DNA from: Branchiostoma floridae
Taxonomy: Eukaryota; Chordata; Leptocardii; Amphioxiformes; Branchiostomatidae
Direction: 5' to 3'
Length of the DNA stretch: 64,000 bases
NCBI RefSeq assembly: GCF_000003815.2
Contig: NC_049996.1
Span: forward strand, 14,009,929 to 14,073,928
Shown: in pieces, positions 24,501 to 36,475 of the stretch
How positions within the stretch are numbered: the stretch's first letter is position 1
Layout: every line of letters begins with the position of its first letter
Translations under genes and position numbers: made by a program
Notes under the pieces: generated by a model
What the model was told of the DNA's origin: nothing
The model's input: the letters and a program-made list of their open reading frames with translations, nothing else
The model's database searches: none

Positions 24501-27500
24501 CAACACAAAGCGAACAAGGCAGGGGAAAAAGTACCGAATGTTGATTACAAAACTATATTGAGACTGGACAAACTAGAAGATAACATGGTTCGCTACAGAT
24601 TCCCGGAAAGACAAGTCCTCACCTTGACGACCCTGCAGAGGAAGTCCCCTGCCAGGAAACGGTCGGTGGCGTCCCAGATGAGCTGGGGGAGGATGTTGAA
24701 CAACGCCACGGTCAGATCCGCGATGCTGTGGGTTAAACAACGGAGAAAATGTCATCATAGTGCTAAATGGAAGAAGCATCAAATATGAGGGACAATGGTT
24801 TGCACAACTCACGTCAAAAATCGCTGGGGACGCTATTGGACAAAAGTGATAAGTTTTTGTGGGTCTTATAGTATGATGTTATGTATATACAATATTCTGT
24901 GTTTACTATGGGCCATTTCGTGCCTGTAATAAAGAATCAATTAACTGAAAGATTAAACAATTTAGAAGAATGTCGTCACAGTGCTAAACGGAAGAAGCAT
25001 AAATAAGGCTACAGTCACTGCATGAAAAGTGGGACATACCAATAGCAGTAAATGCCAGATATGGCTCTTCCTATATTGAAGCGACCGCTATCGTGATGTT
25101 TGATGTTGTTTCCTTTTTGGCAAACATTACCGGACATGCCTGACATTTACCGCTATTGGTAAATGCCACTTTTCGTGTAATGTACAGGGCAACATGCTGC
25201 AGGCGGTGGGGAAAATATGGACCGGGGCCGACATCATTTCCTGCCACATTTCTTAGACCTTTCTGGCACCTTTGAGCTACTTTCCTGTTTGCGTCCCGAC
25301 GTACTATATAGCATTCAAATGCCAAATTGCGAAACTGCGAAACATAGCATTCAAATGCCAAATTGCGAAACTGCGAAACAACTGATTACAATACCTCCGT
25401 TGTTGTCACTGGGGCAATGAAGTAAACGACATATCTAAACAATTAAGTGTTCAAATAAAAAAAAAACGAAAGAAAACTTAAGTTTCTCTAGATATAGAAC
25501 TGAATTCTAACATCACATCGATTATACTTGGACTTATCTACAGCCTTTAGCTTAACAATTCAACATTTAGCGTTTACAATTAAACGTACCTTGCGACAAT
25601 AGAAAAGAAAAAATAAACCAAAACACACAGGAATTAGACATGTTTAGTCATGGTTATGGTGTAAAAATAAACCAAAACACACAGGAATTAGACATGTTTA
25701 GTCATGGTTATGGTGTGATGTCCTTTGGAAGAATACAGATAAAGAACGCCATACACTACATGGACTCCAGATCTAACTGGAGATCTAACTCATATCACTC
25801 TCAGAACAGTAATCTGCCATGTAAAAAGTATCTGTGAATGATGCTTCCAACCTAATAGGATGTACAAGTGAATTCTGCCCAGTCCAGTAAAGCGTAATGA
25901 TTGTGAATACATGGACTCCAGATCTACTACATGGACTTACTCTTATCATTTGCAAAACAGTAGAAAGTATTTGTGAATGATGCTTCCAACCTAATAGGAT
26001 ATACAAGTGAATTCTGCCCAGTGAAGCGCAATGATTGTGAATGCAGGGCTTTGATGAAACGTGAGACCGAGATCTGTTGAAGGCTAAACAAGATAGATTT
26101 CCTCCGACATGCCCAAATCCAGGTATAACTCACACAGGCGATGTGTTTGCCGGAGTGGAAGGCTATCGACAGCTCAGCCTCGCCGCGGCTTCGTGCGTGA
26201 TTTTAACCATGTTTCTCATTCACCGTGAGGGGGGGGGGCATGTAGGAGCATCTAATGTATTTCTTAATTGTATTTCACTGCACTTGAGGCACCGTTACGG
26301 CACTGCGGGCTTCGAAAGATACTCAACGAATTTCAGAGATAAAGAACGAATTTTCTTCTAAGTCATATCTTATGTATTACATTTTAATTATGAGATAGGA
26401 GAAAATAACAAAACAGTGCCGCAGTGAACGAAACCCGCGGTGCCGCACGGGTGCCCCAAGTGCAGTGAGATACTACCTTTACTGCGCGTTGTAACTCAGT
26501 ATCGGCTATCGCTCGTGACCGAGCATTAGATGATGATATTTGATTGCATTACCTGCCTACATAGACTACTTATTTGATAGTGTTACGTGGCTATGGATAC
26601 GTAAGGCTAATTCCATGTAGTGTAGAAGTGAATTCATGTCAGTTCAGGCCTCAGTAAAGGCCCCCTTTCACTTGACGTGCGGCACGCTTGCGGCATTGCT
26701 GCGTTCGGAAGATGCTCAACGAATTTCAGAGATAAAGAACGAATTTTCTTACTTGTTGTGTATTTTGTGGTCTTCTATGTCACACTTTTACGTATTGCGC
26801 AATATCTGAATTATAACAAATCTGAGAAAATAACAAAACAGTACCGCAGTGACCGAACGCTGCTATGCCGCTTGCGTGCCGCACGTCAGGTGAAAGGGGG
26901 CCTTTACTGTTCGGGGGTGACGATGTGGCATCTCATCCCCAGAGTAGAACGGAAGAGTCGGGGTCACTACCTTGCATTCTATCTCATAAGCCTTGGCTTC
27001 AATATGGAAAAAAATTTGTCATGTTTCTGTAGAAAAAAAGTATGATTTTCCCTTTTACTTGTTTTCCATGCAAGACAAACGTAACGAAGTCTATAAGACT
27101 TTAGTATAACTGCCATGTAACATCGACGCGTGACATCTAGAAAGATGCACTCTTAATGTATTTTTGTATAAACAGGAATAAGTGTTTCTTGTTGCACAGA
27201 TGGTGTACTAGCACACCCAGGCTCACCATCAAAATGTCACAAACAACGTATGACTTCTCGTGCTAGTTTTCAAATGTCAAAGCGTGTACTGATACATGTA
27301 AACGTTGCAGCATCATTCATTCCCATTGTATATCCCATGTCCATTCTAATATCACGGTCACACTGTGATACGTTTTACAATACGTTTCTATGTAATCAAT
27401 GATGATTCTCAAGACTAATAGTTGAGTAAACAATGGTCGTAGAAATTTTTCAAACTAAACTTAAAGTTTTTATATCGAATTCTGATGTGGTTTTCAATAC

Positions 27501-30500
27501 TGTCATCAAAAAAGCACGGGCAATGACTTGCACAGCTCACGTCAAAAACATCTGGGGACGCCATTACACAGAAGTACTATTTTTGCACAAGTGATATGTT
27601 TCTGTGCATATGTCTAATAATATGCTGTTATGAATATTCAGTAGTCTATTTTTACTATGGGCCAGTCAGTGCCTGCAATAAAGAATTAATTGACTGAAAC
27701 ACTATTCAATATATTTTCTAAGCAAGTAGAAGCTTGAAGAGTAGAAGAATTTTTACGCCTTTTATTTCGTAAAGCCGTTTTAGATAACGTTTTTGCTATA
27801 ATTTTGATGTTGCAGAAATCCAGGCTCTTAAACCCTCAGCTTTTCCCAGCTGGGCGTATTTTTCTACACTTATCTTAAGAGGACAGCTGGAATATTAATT
27901 CTCGGGGATTCATACACTGGATCGGTCCAACACTGTTTGAATTTACATGGCATTAGAATGACTTCTTTTCACGACGCAACGCTGTTAACCTGAACACACA
28001 CACACATCGGGTACTGTCTTAGTCTAAAATTTTGTTTGGATTGTGATATTTGTGCATGCTTATTCGCAGAAAACATCAGCAATGGGCAATAGACACAATT
28101 TGGACATTTATGCATACTGAGGTTTGCTTTCACTACCAAATTGATAAAAGGTAATTTTATCTTTTGTGAAAACATATTGACGCCGTTGGTACTGTAATAG
28201 ATTTAATTTTCATGGCATTTCAAGAAGTACGTGTGATATCTACAAACCCAGACTCCTCCTAGCCTTATACAATTTGGTTTGCCGAATATCCGTCTTAGGA
28301 TTATATGTAACTGCTCTAAGGAAGGTTGCTTTAAGCATGGTTTTACTTAAGATAAAGTAACCCTGTCCTAATAACGCTCGGTCCTTGGGTAATTTTCGCA
28401 ATACTACTACTCCCTAAATACTACTCTTCTCTTTTCACACTGATAAACGTTATCCCAAAGGAAGCCTGCGTGGTGTCTAAATCAAACCTGAGTCTTTCGT
28501 GAAACTAAATTTCCCATCATTATATACCAATCACTGAAAACCACGTTGAAGTGTCAACGACAGATACCCTAGCGTTCCCAATATCCGCCTCTTCATATCT
28601 CATAATTACTCCCTTGTATGTATTCATAACCACAATTTCTGTATCAAAGCTATATGTGGGATTCTCGTTTCCTGTCTTCAATTTCCTGCCACATGCTTGT
28701 CTCTTGCCTTGTGGGAGTCTATGGGAAGATGCAAAGAGGGAATCGTCGAAAAATCACGATAATAAGGAAAAAAACAGGAAATTCATTTCCCCCAAAAAAT
28801 ATTTCACGGACGGATGAAATCTTCGGATGAAATCTTCGGTTTCCTGTTATTGTTAGCCTCATTAATTACATCACTGATCCAGGAAGACTTGACCAATCAG
28901 AGACGAGGACCCCGACCATTCTAGGGCTATGACCTCGGGCAACACTGAAATGAAACGCTAGTCCATGTCTTGCCGTTACAGTCTGATTAAATGTGCGTAT
29001 CAAAATGCTATCGCATGATCGCACCCTTAGGTGCGCAATAAATGGAATCAATCTGTCAGGCTCCTTAGCAACGGCTGTAAAGATACGTTTTCATCAGCGT
29101 TGTTCGGAGACTCATATACCGACGTGTTTACTTAATCAGCGTCTGTTTGCTGTGTTTATCTTCTTAGAACAACTGATGTATTAGTTCCCCTGGAGTTATA
29201 CGCTGAAGCAGCAGTAACTTTGAACGAGCCCCGCTGTAACATATCAAAGACTGCTAAAGAGCTTTTCACATTCATGGAGCCCAAGCATGTGATATCTAAG
29301 CAGACGTTTTGACACTTCTCTGTACTATGAACAATTTATTTTGTTTGGAGAGATAGAAAGAGTGAAGAGTAATAAGGAAAGGAACAGGGAAGGTATGAAT
29401 GGAGGAAGAAACGAAGGAAAGATGAAGGGATAGATCTGACTAAGTGAGCCGTGTAAAGCAAGACCGAATGACTTATTCTGTAATATATTTGTTCTGGTGT
29501 GTGACAAACCAATTCGCGTAAAGGCTGCGGCATCAGGTGCTGATTAATTTTGTTCCCTTAATCATCGTGCCTGGTAAGAAGTATAGATGTCGTGACAACT
29601 CCTACATGGAATAGAATAGCTCATGTCACGGCCATTAAACCCTGTCGTGGTTAGGAGCGGAGCATTGATCTGGGGTAAAAAGTACATCATAACAATTAGT
29701 GACGGTCTGTTAATCCGTGGTAAAGGATACATGTTAAACACAGCACAGTCGTTTTACACACGGCTTCTTAACATGAATGTGATTGTTAAGGACATACAAC
29801 TAATGGATTGTTTCCTCTAAATTAATCGCTTTGTCTTGGGAAAATGTTATTGTTTACTCTTCGTTTAGAATCTGCGAGTTAGAAAATATAGTTTAGACTA
29901 TATTGTACCGAATGTCCCTGAAATATTCTGATCCAAAATGTAAAGGAAAGGAGACAAATCATTTCCAAGTTATTGATTAAGCAATGAAAAAGAGAGGATA
30001 TCTTAAATCTATGGGGAAAAGTACATGATAACAATTAGGGACGGTCTGTTAATCCATAGAAAAGGATAAATATTAAACACAGCACGGTCGTTTTATGCAC
30101 GGCTTCTGAACGTGAATGTGGATGATAAGGTTTTAAGGTTGGCTAAATTGCCATTTTGACCTTCCATTGTGTTCTCAAAGAATAGAGCCGTAACGAATAT
30201 TGATAGATGGGCATGGAAGAATACTAAATCTGATTTTGGGGGGCCATATGGATGACATCATTAAGTTTTATTGCCCCGAATATTATATTTTATGAGAAAA
30301 CACAGCACTTTGGTACATACCACTGCAATGTTTCCCCCATGTGTATAACAAACTCGCGTTCGCGCAGCTTGATATCTTCTGATGATCTGCGATTATTAGA
30401 AAATCCTTTTTTTTAATTAGAATAATGGATTTTTTGTACTGAACTGATCGCTTTGTCTTGGTTATATTGTACGAATTTATTGATTACTCTTCATTTAAGG

Positions 30501-32412
30501 TCTAAGTTAGAAAATATAGAAAAGACTTTATTCTGTCAGATGTGCCTGATATATTTTGATCCAAAATGCAAAGAAAAGAAAAGAAAACAATTTCCACGTT
30601 ATTGATCAAGCAATAAAAAAAGAGAATGTTGTTAATCTTGGCTAGACACATTCATTATGGAAGACTCCATATGCTGTGTTTGCGGTCGATACAATCCTTT
30701 ATTCCTTTCTGCGCGGTTCATGAAGTAATAATAACATTGGTGAAAAGACATACGAGTACTAACAGCTGCTGAATGGGAGGGACATGCTTGAGTTGGCTGA
30801 CTTTCTAACGGATGGTTATAGCTATAGCCTGTCAAGTAACAACTGTGTTTCAAAACGACCAGCCAACCAACTCGCTCTTTGATTGACTAGTTTTGATGGC
30901 CTTGATTTCTCTATCAAAACAAGTAGCAAACCAGCAAGCTCGTTGGTTGGTAAATTGATTTTCATACTGTTTCATTCCTATAACAAAAGAACAAGCCTGT
31001 TGTTTCGATTGATAGCTTACTTGTTTGTTTCGTATTTTTTGGTCCCTTGCCCGTACATACTTTTGACCACACACCAGTACCTAGAACACTCTATATCTAA
31101 TAGTCTCTTCTTTGTTGATGTTCTTCAGTAGTTCCAGCGCCGCTACGTTTTCGGTGATTTTTTTAAAATTTCTCAATCGGCAAACAAGTTGTAGCTTGCT
31201 TGAGGCAAAATGTGAGGTAGCAGGTATGCATTACAAGGTATGCACTGGTACGTAGAGACCATCATACGTTGTAAATGAAACGCTTAGGCTTGGATTATAT
31301 CACGCCCAGAGATCAGAATATTATAGGAGGTATTGGCTTTCGCATCCATGCCTATCATTACTGTAATATGAAGTTCAACGAGTGAGTGAAGATCCCAGAA
31401 CTTCACCTTTGTATACCCCTCTTAGAGGGAAGCTAATGGTAATCATTCCCAAGGACTGGGGCATACAGGGGGCATCAGATATGCGAGACAAGCGAATTGA
31501 TTTTAGATATTTTATGAGATGAAAAATGTATCATCCCATGCCAGGTTTATCCCGCACAGCAGGCTAAATCTAAATGAACTGTCTCTGTGATTGAACTGCG
31601 AGGCGTGACAGAAATGAAGCGAACCCACTGCACTGTCGAGACTTATCTCTTACAAAGCAGGGTGCAGGGGGGATTTTGAAAATCCCTATGCTTTGAAACT
31701 TTTGAGAAGTCATTCCAAGAAGAAATCTTGGAAAGGATTCCATGGCAAAGCTTCCGGTCTACAGTAGCGTGGAGTAGCAATCGTTTTAGAAGGACGAGCG
31801 TGTCGTCAGTAGATCTTACAAGCGTGAAGACAGTCTGTGATAATAAAAGCAGTCGGTTGCGTAGAACCAACCCAAACGTCCTTCCTGTTTGTAAACATTG
31901 TCTATAAAGTGCACAATGTTTACGGCTCATTTTTTTTTCACGTAAAGATTAACATGTAAAGCAAGGGGGAGGTGATAGTTTTAACTATCACTTTAAAAGG
32001 TACCAAGGCAAATCGCCCACCAAATAAAATATTACAAGAAAAAAGGAATTTTGAAACGGCCTCATTCATTTCTTTTAACAGCCTACATCATGACTACGAT
32101 AGTAATCACAAAACAAAAATAAATAGTTTAAGAATAATTTTGTATCATCCAACGTTACCAGAGGTTTGCCAGGAACAGATGCATCCTCCTGTGGTGGGTC
32201 CGACTCCGGTAGATATCGGCGAGAACATAACTGTTCCCCGTCAGGGCCAGGAAGAACAGTGCGCCGAGAACACCCACCTCCACCGCCGCTAGCGTCTCAT
32301 CCCGCTCTCCGGGTCTGGTGAGCAACGGCAACGTCTCATTAGTGGCATTGCCGGAATAATTGAAGGTGATGGGCTCCCATGGGGGGCTGATGTCCAAGTC
32401 TTCGTCACCCAT
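21100..32412 (-). CDS. Vasopressin/oxytocin (vasotocin)-type GPCR, TM1-TM6, 3' incomplete
   Basis: Four exons (32,412-32,159; 24,725-24,623; 24,063-23,893; 21,514-21,100) join with GT-AG introns and matching phases into 314 codons. The start ATG at 32,412 has an in-frame TGA two codons upstream. The N-terminus has three N-glycosylation sequons (N18, N22, N25). TM1 contains GNS, TM2 [19 protein letters not shown]3 CRVVKYLQ, then DRY at about 139-141. ECL2 contains [11 protein letters not shown] and ICL3/TM6 contains [14 protein letters not shown]. Gln99, Lys119 and Gln122 match residues known to contact the peptide in vasopressin/oxytocin receptors, and the DCW..F..PWG loop separates this group from NPS/CCAP receptors. 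The last exon stops between TM6 and TM7, the same place as the intron in vertebrate receptor genes. The TM7/tail exon is missing or lies outside. Expected role: Gq-type plasma-membrane receptor for a vasotocin-like peptide. Confidence 0.85.
21515..23892 (-). other. Receptor intron 3
   Basis: 2.4 kb of AT-rich intron. Near 21,975-22,025 the phrase TTAATTATGTA is repeated about three times in tandem. No other feature was recognised. Confidence 0.5.
23893..24063 (-). CDS. Receptor exon 3: TM3, DRY, TM4
   Basis: 171 bases, phase 0 on both sides, acceptor CTCCCCAG and donor CAG|GTATGC. It encodes [25 protein letters not shown] and TM4 ending FGVPQ. Confidence 0.88.
24623..24725 (-). CDS. Receptor exon 2: TM2 to start of TM3
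   Basis: 103 bases between a CCCACAG acceptor and an AAG|GTGAGG donor; it completes codon 85 and ends in phase 0. It contains the conserved Asp88 of TM2, the LPQ motif, and the extracellular Cys before RVVK. Confidence 0.88.
24788..24965 (+). repeat. Dispersed repeat with AATAAAGAAT end, copy 1
   Basis: Shares with 27,518-27,715 the ordered phrases CTCACGTCAAAAA, TGGGGACGC, TTTACTATGGGCCA, GTGCCTG and AATAAAGAATYAATT. It looks like the 3' end of a retroelement or a processed transcript tail. It lies in receptor intron 1. Confidence 0.6.
25308..25379. repeat. Two perfect 36-bp tandem repeats
   Basis: The 36-base unit starting ATAGCATTCAAATGCC is repeated exactly at 25,308 and 25,344; identity suggests a very recent duplication. 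Confidence 0.9.
25611..25718. repeat. Two 54-bp tandem repeats, near-perfect
   Basis: The unit containing GGAATTAGACATGTTTAGTC and AAATAAACCAAAACACACA is present twice at an offset of 54 with essentially no difference; a recent duplication. Confidence 0.9.
25757..26050. repeat. Two-copy tandem duplication, ~140-bp unit
   Basis: ATGCTTCCAACCTAATAGGA occurs at 25,841 and 25,980, and the surrounding GAATTCTGCCCAGT and AATGATTGTGAAT phrases match in order. The copies contain small indels. Confidence 0.85.
26270..26484. mobile_element. MITE-like element, family A, copy 3
   Basis: Starts TATTTCACTGCACTTGAGGC and ends with an imperfect inverted complement through CAAGTGCAGTGAGATACTAC. It shares the CGAATTTCAGAGATAAAG interior block with copies 1 and 4. 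No coding capacity. Confidence 0.7.
26652..26909. mobile_element. MITE-like element, family A, copy 4, intact ends
   Basis: 258 bp with a perfect 20-bp terminal inverted repeat CAGTAAAGGCCCCCTTTCAC that continues with one mismatch to about 36 bp. The interior block CGAATTTCAGAGATAAAG links it to copies 1 and 3. The outermost bases differ from copies 1-3, so it may be a subfamily. No clear target duplication outside the CAG ends; a TA duplication inside them is possible. Confidence 0.75.
27518..27715 (+). repeat. Dispersed repeat with AATAAAGAAT end, copy 2
   Basis: Diverged second copy of the repeat at 24,788-24,965, same orientation, also in receptor intron 1. The two copies end in the same polyadenylation-like wording. 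Confidence 0.6.
27716..29660 (-). other. Receptor intron 1, middle part, nothing recognised
   Basis: No exon-like GC-rich block, transposon ends or RNA gene were seen. Frames of 60-88 codons show no recognisable domains. Confidence 0.45.
29665..30640. repeat. Tandem duplication (~339-bp unit), second copy carrying a ~290-bp insertion
   Basis: GGTCTGTTAATCC occurs at 29,704 and 30,043 (offset 339), whereas the later shared phrase GATCCAAAATG lies at 29,929 and 30,558 (offset 629). The difference of about 290 bases is extra sequence between about 30,130 and 30,410 in the second copy. Its ends show no obvious inverted repeat. The location is receptor intron 1. Confidence 0.75.
30641..32158 (-). 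other. Receptor intron 1, part next to exon 1
   Basis: Nothing recognised. A 95-codon minus frame at 31,643-31,930 has no domain I know. Confidence 0.4.
32159..32412 (-). CDS. Receptor exon 1: N-terminus, TM1, ICL1
   Basis: 254 coding bases from the ATG to a CTG|GTAACG donor, phase 2. It encodes the glycosylated N-terminus, TM1 with the GN motif, and the [10 protein letters not shown] run that leads into TM2. Confidence 0.85.
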
Positions 32413-32620
32413 GTCTCAGGTTGCCTTTTCTCTGTCCCCTGCTGCTCTGTGGGAATGTTTTCTGAGGTCGCGAAGCTCGTGACAAGCGAGGAGAACTTGC
32501 ACTAGGCCTACACCAGCCGAGAAGCTGTTTAACTGGCTGGAGGTGCTTGGCGGATCCGTGCGGAGGACCAATCACGGAGCCGGGTACCATCCATTCATGG
32601 TGTACGGCATAAAACGTGAC
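32413..32620 (-). promoter_or_regulatory. Receptor 5' UTR and possible proximal promoter
   Basis: GC-rich sequence directly upstream of the receptor ATG. On the minus strand it carries a CCAAT-type box (ATTGG near 32,567-32,572) and a weak TATA-like TTTTATG near 32,607-32,613. There is no experimental start site, so the assignment is tentative; the start could also lie further upstream. Confidence 0.25.
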
Positions 32621-34930
32621 AAGCTTAGAAAAAACCCTATTAAGAAGGCGACGTCTTTGCTGGAGACCGTAGTTCCGTGTACGTCAGTCCTTACGCAACC
32701 AGTCGGCAAGTAAGACAGGTAGAATGTGAGCAATTGTTTTTACTGATGTCAATTCCATCTTTTTTTTTTCATTCACGCTTGTTGGCAACGTGTGTACACA
32801 ACCATCACTGCGGCGCCCCAACCATCATTGAATTATGGATAAACCTAAAACGATGTCTGGACCGACTACCTCTGTCAGAATGTTGGGATGAACTAGCCCT
32901 GAGTGACGCACAGCCAACTGATCGCCTTTCCTATAACAAAATCGTTAAGCCATAAAGGCGTGAAGAATTATCATTATTCTCATTTTTTACTCTCCTATCT
33001 TTATACCCTTCACATCTGACATGTGGGGATTGAATTATCAAAGTGTTATCGTGTCACAAGAGAATCTTAACCTTAAGCCTTGCTTTTGTTAATGTCCATA
33101 AATGACGCACGCCTGTATGTATTACTGGGCTTAGTAAAGGAAATGACAATGAACCTGATCTTCTTAATACGTTTTTTGACCTGCTGACCGGAAACATTTA
33201 TCTTCAACAATTAACGAGAGCTGAAATGCGTGCATGTAAAACCAGGAAAGATTATTTGAAGTTTGAAACCATCTTAAAAATGTGTAGGGGTGTTGTCTAC
33301 TGTCCGGGCTATTTGGTCAGTAACATCCAAAATGTTTTCAGTTTCCTGTATTGTTCAGCAACCGGTAAGGGCCATTCTATGTAAACATGTGAAGCTAATA
33401 TATACTACATTACATTTGTAATCTACTACTTTAAGAATACTGAATTAAGAATTTTTGCTTGCGCATTTAATGTATTTAACCAGACAAGGAGTAGTTCATC
33501 ATTTGATGCAAGCAGAAATAAACGAAAGCACAACGAAAAAAGTTTGGGAAAACTTTACAACTCTAAGTAGTAGTCTCCATAAGTACGTATACAGACGCAC
33601 TTGCTAGACATTATTATTCAAAACTACCGGACTTGAATGTCTCTCGTGTCAATGTTAGGTGGAGAGATGATTACCTCAATTTCCGCAGCGTGCCCAATCG
33701 TATCATTAAGTGTCATTAGCGTCAGTGCGAAAACACCGTCTAACAACCAGCTGGATATAAATATATACAACCTAGGGCGGCACGCAGGGCGGCACTAGCA
33801 AGATAGGTACTAAGGTTTGCTTAATTAATCTTCAAACTGAATCGTAACTGACGGGGCTGACAGCATCTGCCTCACGGACGTGGAAGAACAGATCTAAACC
33901 GACAGTCACGATTTCACACTCGGGAGATCTGCTGGAGATTAGACCTTAATCACTTCCGGGTTTCACTGAGAAATCATTCATTTACACGATAAAATTCAGC
34001 TGTTTAAGTTCCAGGAACGTCCTGCATCTACGTACGTGGTCATTGAAAAGCGTTGAGTTGTTTTCCTCGCATTGCCGCCTAGGCGTCGCCGAATGTACTC
34101 GTTCATCGTCTGAACGTCTGGCCATGCTCTCCACCAGATCTCTTTTGGTTGATGAAATATAATCAAATATTGATCAAATGAAGGGGATAATTTACATGTC
34201 TTTCTGTAATATTCATGTGACCTACAAGGTTATATGCAAATGACATCCAAGGCATTTCAGTGGTCTTCTCCATGGATGATGTCTGGGGTTTCCTTATGAT
34301 CTTTGAATGATCTCCAATGTCTTTAAATCATCTTTAAATGGCCTTCACGGTATTCTTGTGATGTTTCTGTGGTATCTTAGGTCTTCGAATGATCTCCTAT
34401 CAATGATGTCAACGACCAATATTACTTTTTGGTCGCTTACAAGTGTTACCCAACGGTCTCTTTCCTGTGGAAAAGTCATTTAGAAAACAGACTTTGTGTA
34501 ATATTTTAATATACAACGGAGTTCTTACAACCCTAAATGTGACTTCTTTATCAAAGTTATCATAGTCTTCTCTGTCTATTTCAACAATTTGATTGCAATG
34601 GCATGTGTTGTACCCGTTTAGTCGATGAATTATGCAGTTTTAATCTCCGTTCAAAGCTCAACTCTACCCAGTCAAGCTGCAGTAGCAAGTCGGAGTAATA
34701 CTTACCGTTTTCCAATTTTAGCCAGCGATCCTTGATGTTGCCGACTAAAGACACCAAATACAGCTGCCCCAAGTCCAAGTACTTAGAGGTTGTTAATAAA
34801 ATATAAGCCAATTAGTCCCCGTTCTAGTCTTTGAGTGGAGTTTTCCATTGCGACTGAACAAATATCGATCTGTTCAATAAACAACACCTTCAACTCAGAG
34901 ACTTTAGGTTTAACAAGGATGACCACGGCG
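32621..34930. other. Intergenic stretch, nothing recognised
   Basis: Contains AT-rich sequence, a duplicated GGGCGGCAC motif at about 33,775-33,798, and a run of similar phrases around ATGATCTCC and GATCTTTGAATG at 34,270-34,400. No gene is visible. Confidence 0.4.
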
Positions 34931-35335
34931 GGGAGGGGGGGGGGGATCTTTTGAGGCCCACGTTTGAAACTCCTATAACACCTAAACGGCTTATTATAAG
35001 GCCACCAAATGTTCAGAGAATGATGTAAAAGGGGATAATAAGGTTGTTAAACTTGATCTAGTGATATGGTCCGCCATATTGGAATTCGTAATTAAATCAG
35101 CATAATTTATGCATATTTTATTAAGATATAGCACGAAAGCCTGAAAAACACTTTATTACAACCGAAAAGAGCAATTTTTGTCAAGATTCCTGTTAACTGG
35201 TTCCCATGGCAACACGAAAAAACTATGTAAAATTCACCAAATTTAAAAAAAAAAAATCACCAAATTCGGTGGCTCTAGCGTAAGCCGTTCAGGCGTTATG
35301 CGAGATGAGAGTCGGTGCGGCCTCCCCCCCCCCTC
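34931..35335. mobile_element. ~405-bp element with homopolymer G/C ends
   Basis: An 11-base G run (34,935-34,945) near the left end faces a 10-base C run (35,324-35,333) at the right. Behind them lie diverged inverted repeats, for example AACACCTAAACGGCTTA on the left against the complement of TAAGCCGTTCAGGCGTT on the right, then GCCACCAAAT against ATTCGGTGGC. It is a non-autonomous DNA-transposon-like unit with no ORF. Confidence 0.6.
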
Positions 35336-36469
35336 GTCTGATTAGTATCGTAAAAAAAAGGAGGATCTTAACGTGTACCAACATGCGCGTAAACATACTC
35401 CGTTTTCTCCTTCTGCATTTTTCCCGTCATAAAAATCTGATTGATTGATACATGTAGATGTAAGAAGCTCTTGATTTTGATACTCAGATGTGCAAAACGT
35501 TTCTTAGACAGTCAATAGACCATCTATCGATTACTCATTCAGTCAATGTCCTTTCTCCCCTGCCTAAATCAATTGCACTGAATGCAAAAGAATATAAAAT
35601 GATCTAATAATTCATCAAGGAGATTGTCATTACGTTGCGCGGGATAGATTTGCACACGTTTAAAGTCAATAGTTCTGAAAACCAAAGTGCATTTGTAAAA
35701 TTCATTTATGTTACCGTTACGAAAAAAAAAACAGCCACCGTGGGTGTCAACTGCAATTCCTTCAAATCACCATCATAGCTTCTATGATTCAAGGTGTGAG
35801 CTCCATGTAATGCCTGATGCACTTTTACCTTGGCACTGGGGTACCGGTCATTGAACTGTCGATACGTTACGTAGGTTGCCTACGAGATTAAATGACATTA
35901 AGTACCAGTTCGAAAGTAGCCGTCATTCAAAAAGGCTTTTAGAACAACGTGCATTGGTTCGTTGACAAACACCATTTCATACCATTGGAGTGGGGAAGTT
36001 TACCTTCTACACAAAACTTCACACTCAGTCTCTCTCTCTCTCGCTCGTTCGTTCGTTCGCTCGCTTGCCCTCATTGACTGTCATGTACTCAGCAAAAATA
36101 CACAAGTTTTATTACCACTTTTCATTATGCATTATAGATTACCCTGATTACAATGACCTTCAAAGTTTGGCCCTTCCCGCTAATACAATAATGCCATGAG
36201 TCGAAACAGATTGACTCAAATCTGTTGTTATAGGTTAGAAATGGTTAATGGACTTTCCGGGAGAAACACGATTTCCTGTTTTTCCGCTATTACTAAAGAG
36301 ACCGTATAGCACGTTGGATTACTTGCTAATGAGGGAATTAAACAGCTTTAGCTGAATACCACTTAAGGACCTGCATGAACTACTCTATGTGCGTTTGGCC
36401 TTCGTTAAATGTTGTTGTTCTGTTGTTGTTTCACAGTAGGAATGCGTGTAAACTGAAAAGTGTCAACGG
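35336..36469. other. Intergenic stretch, nothing recognised
   Basis: Contains a short TCTCTCTC/GTTC simple repeat near 36,030-36,062. No gene or transposon ends. Confidence 0.4.
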
Positions 36470-36475
36470 CCATGT

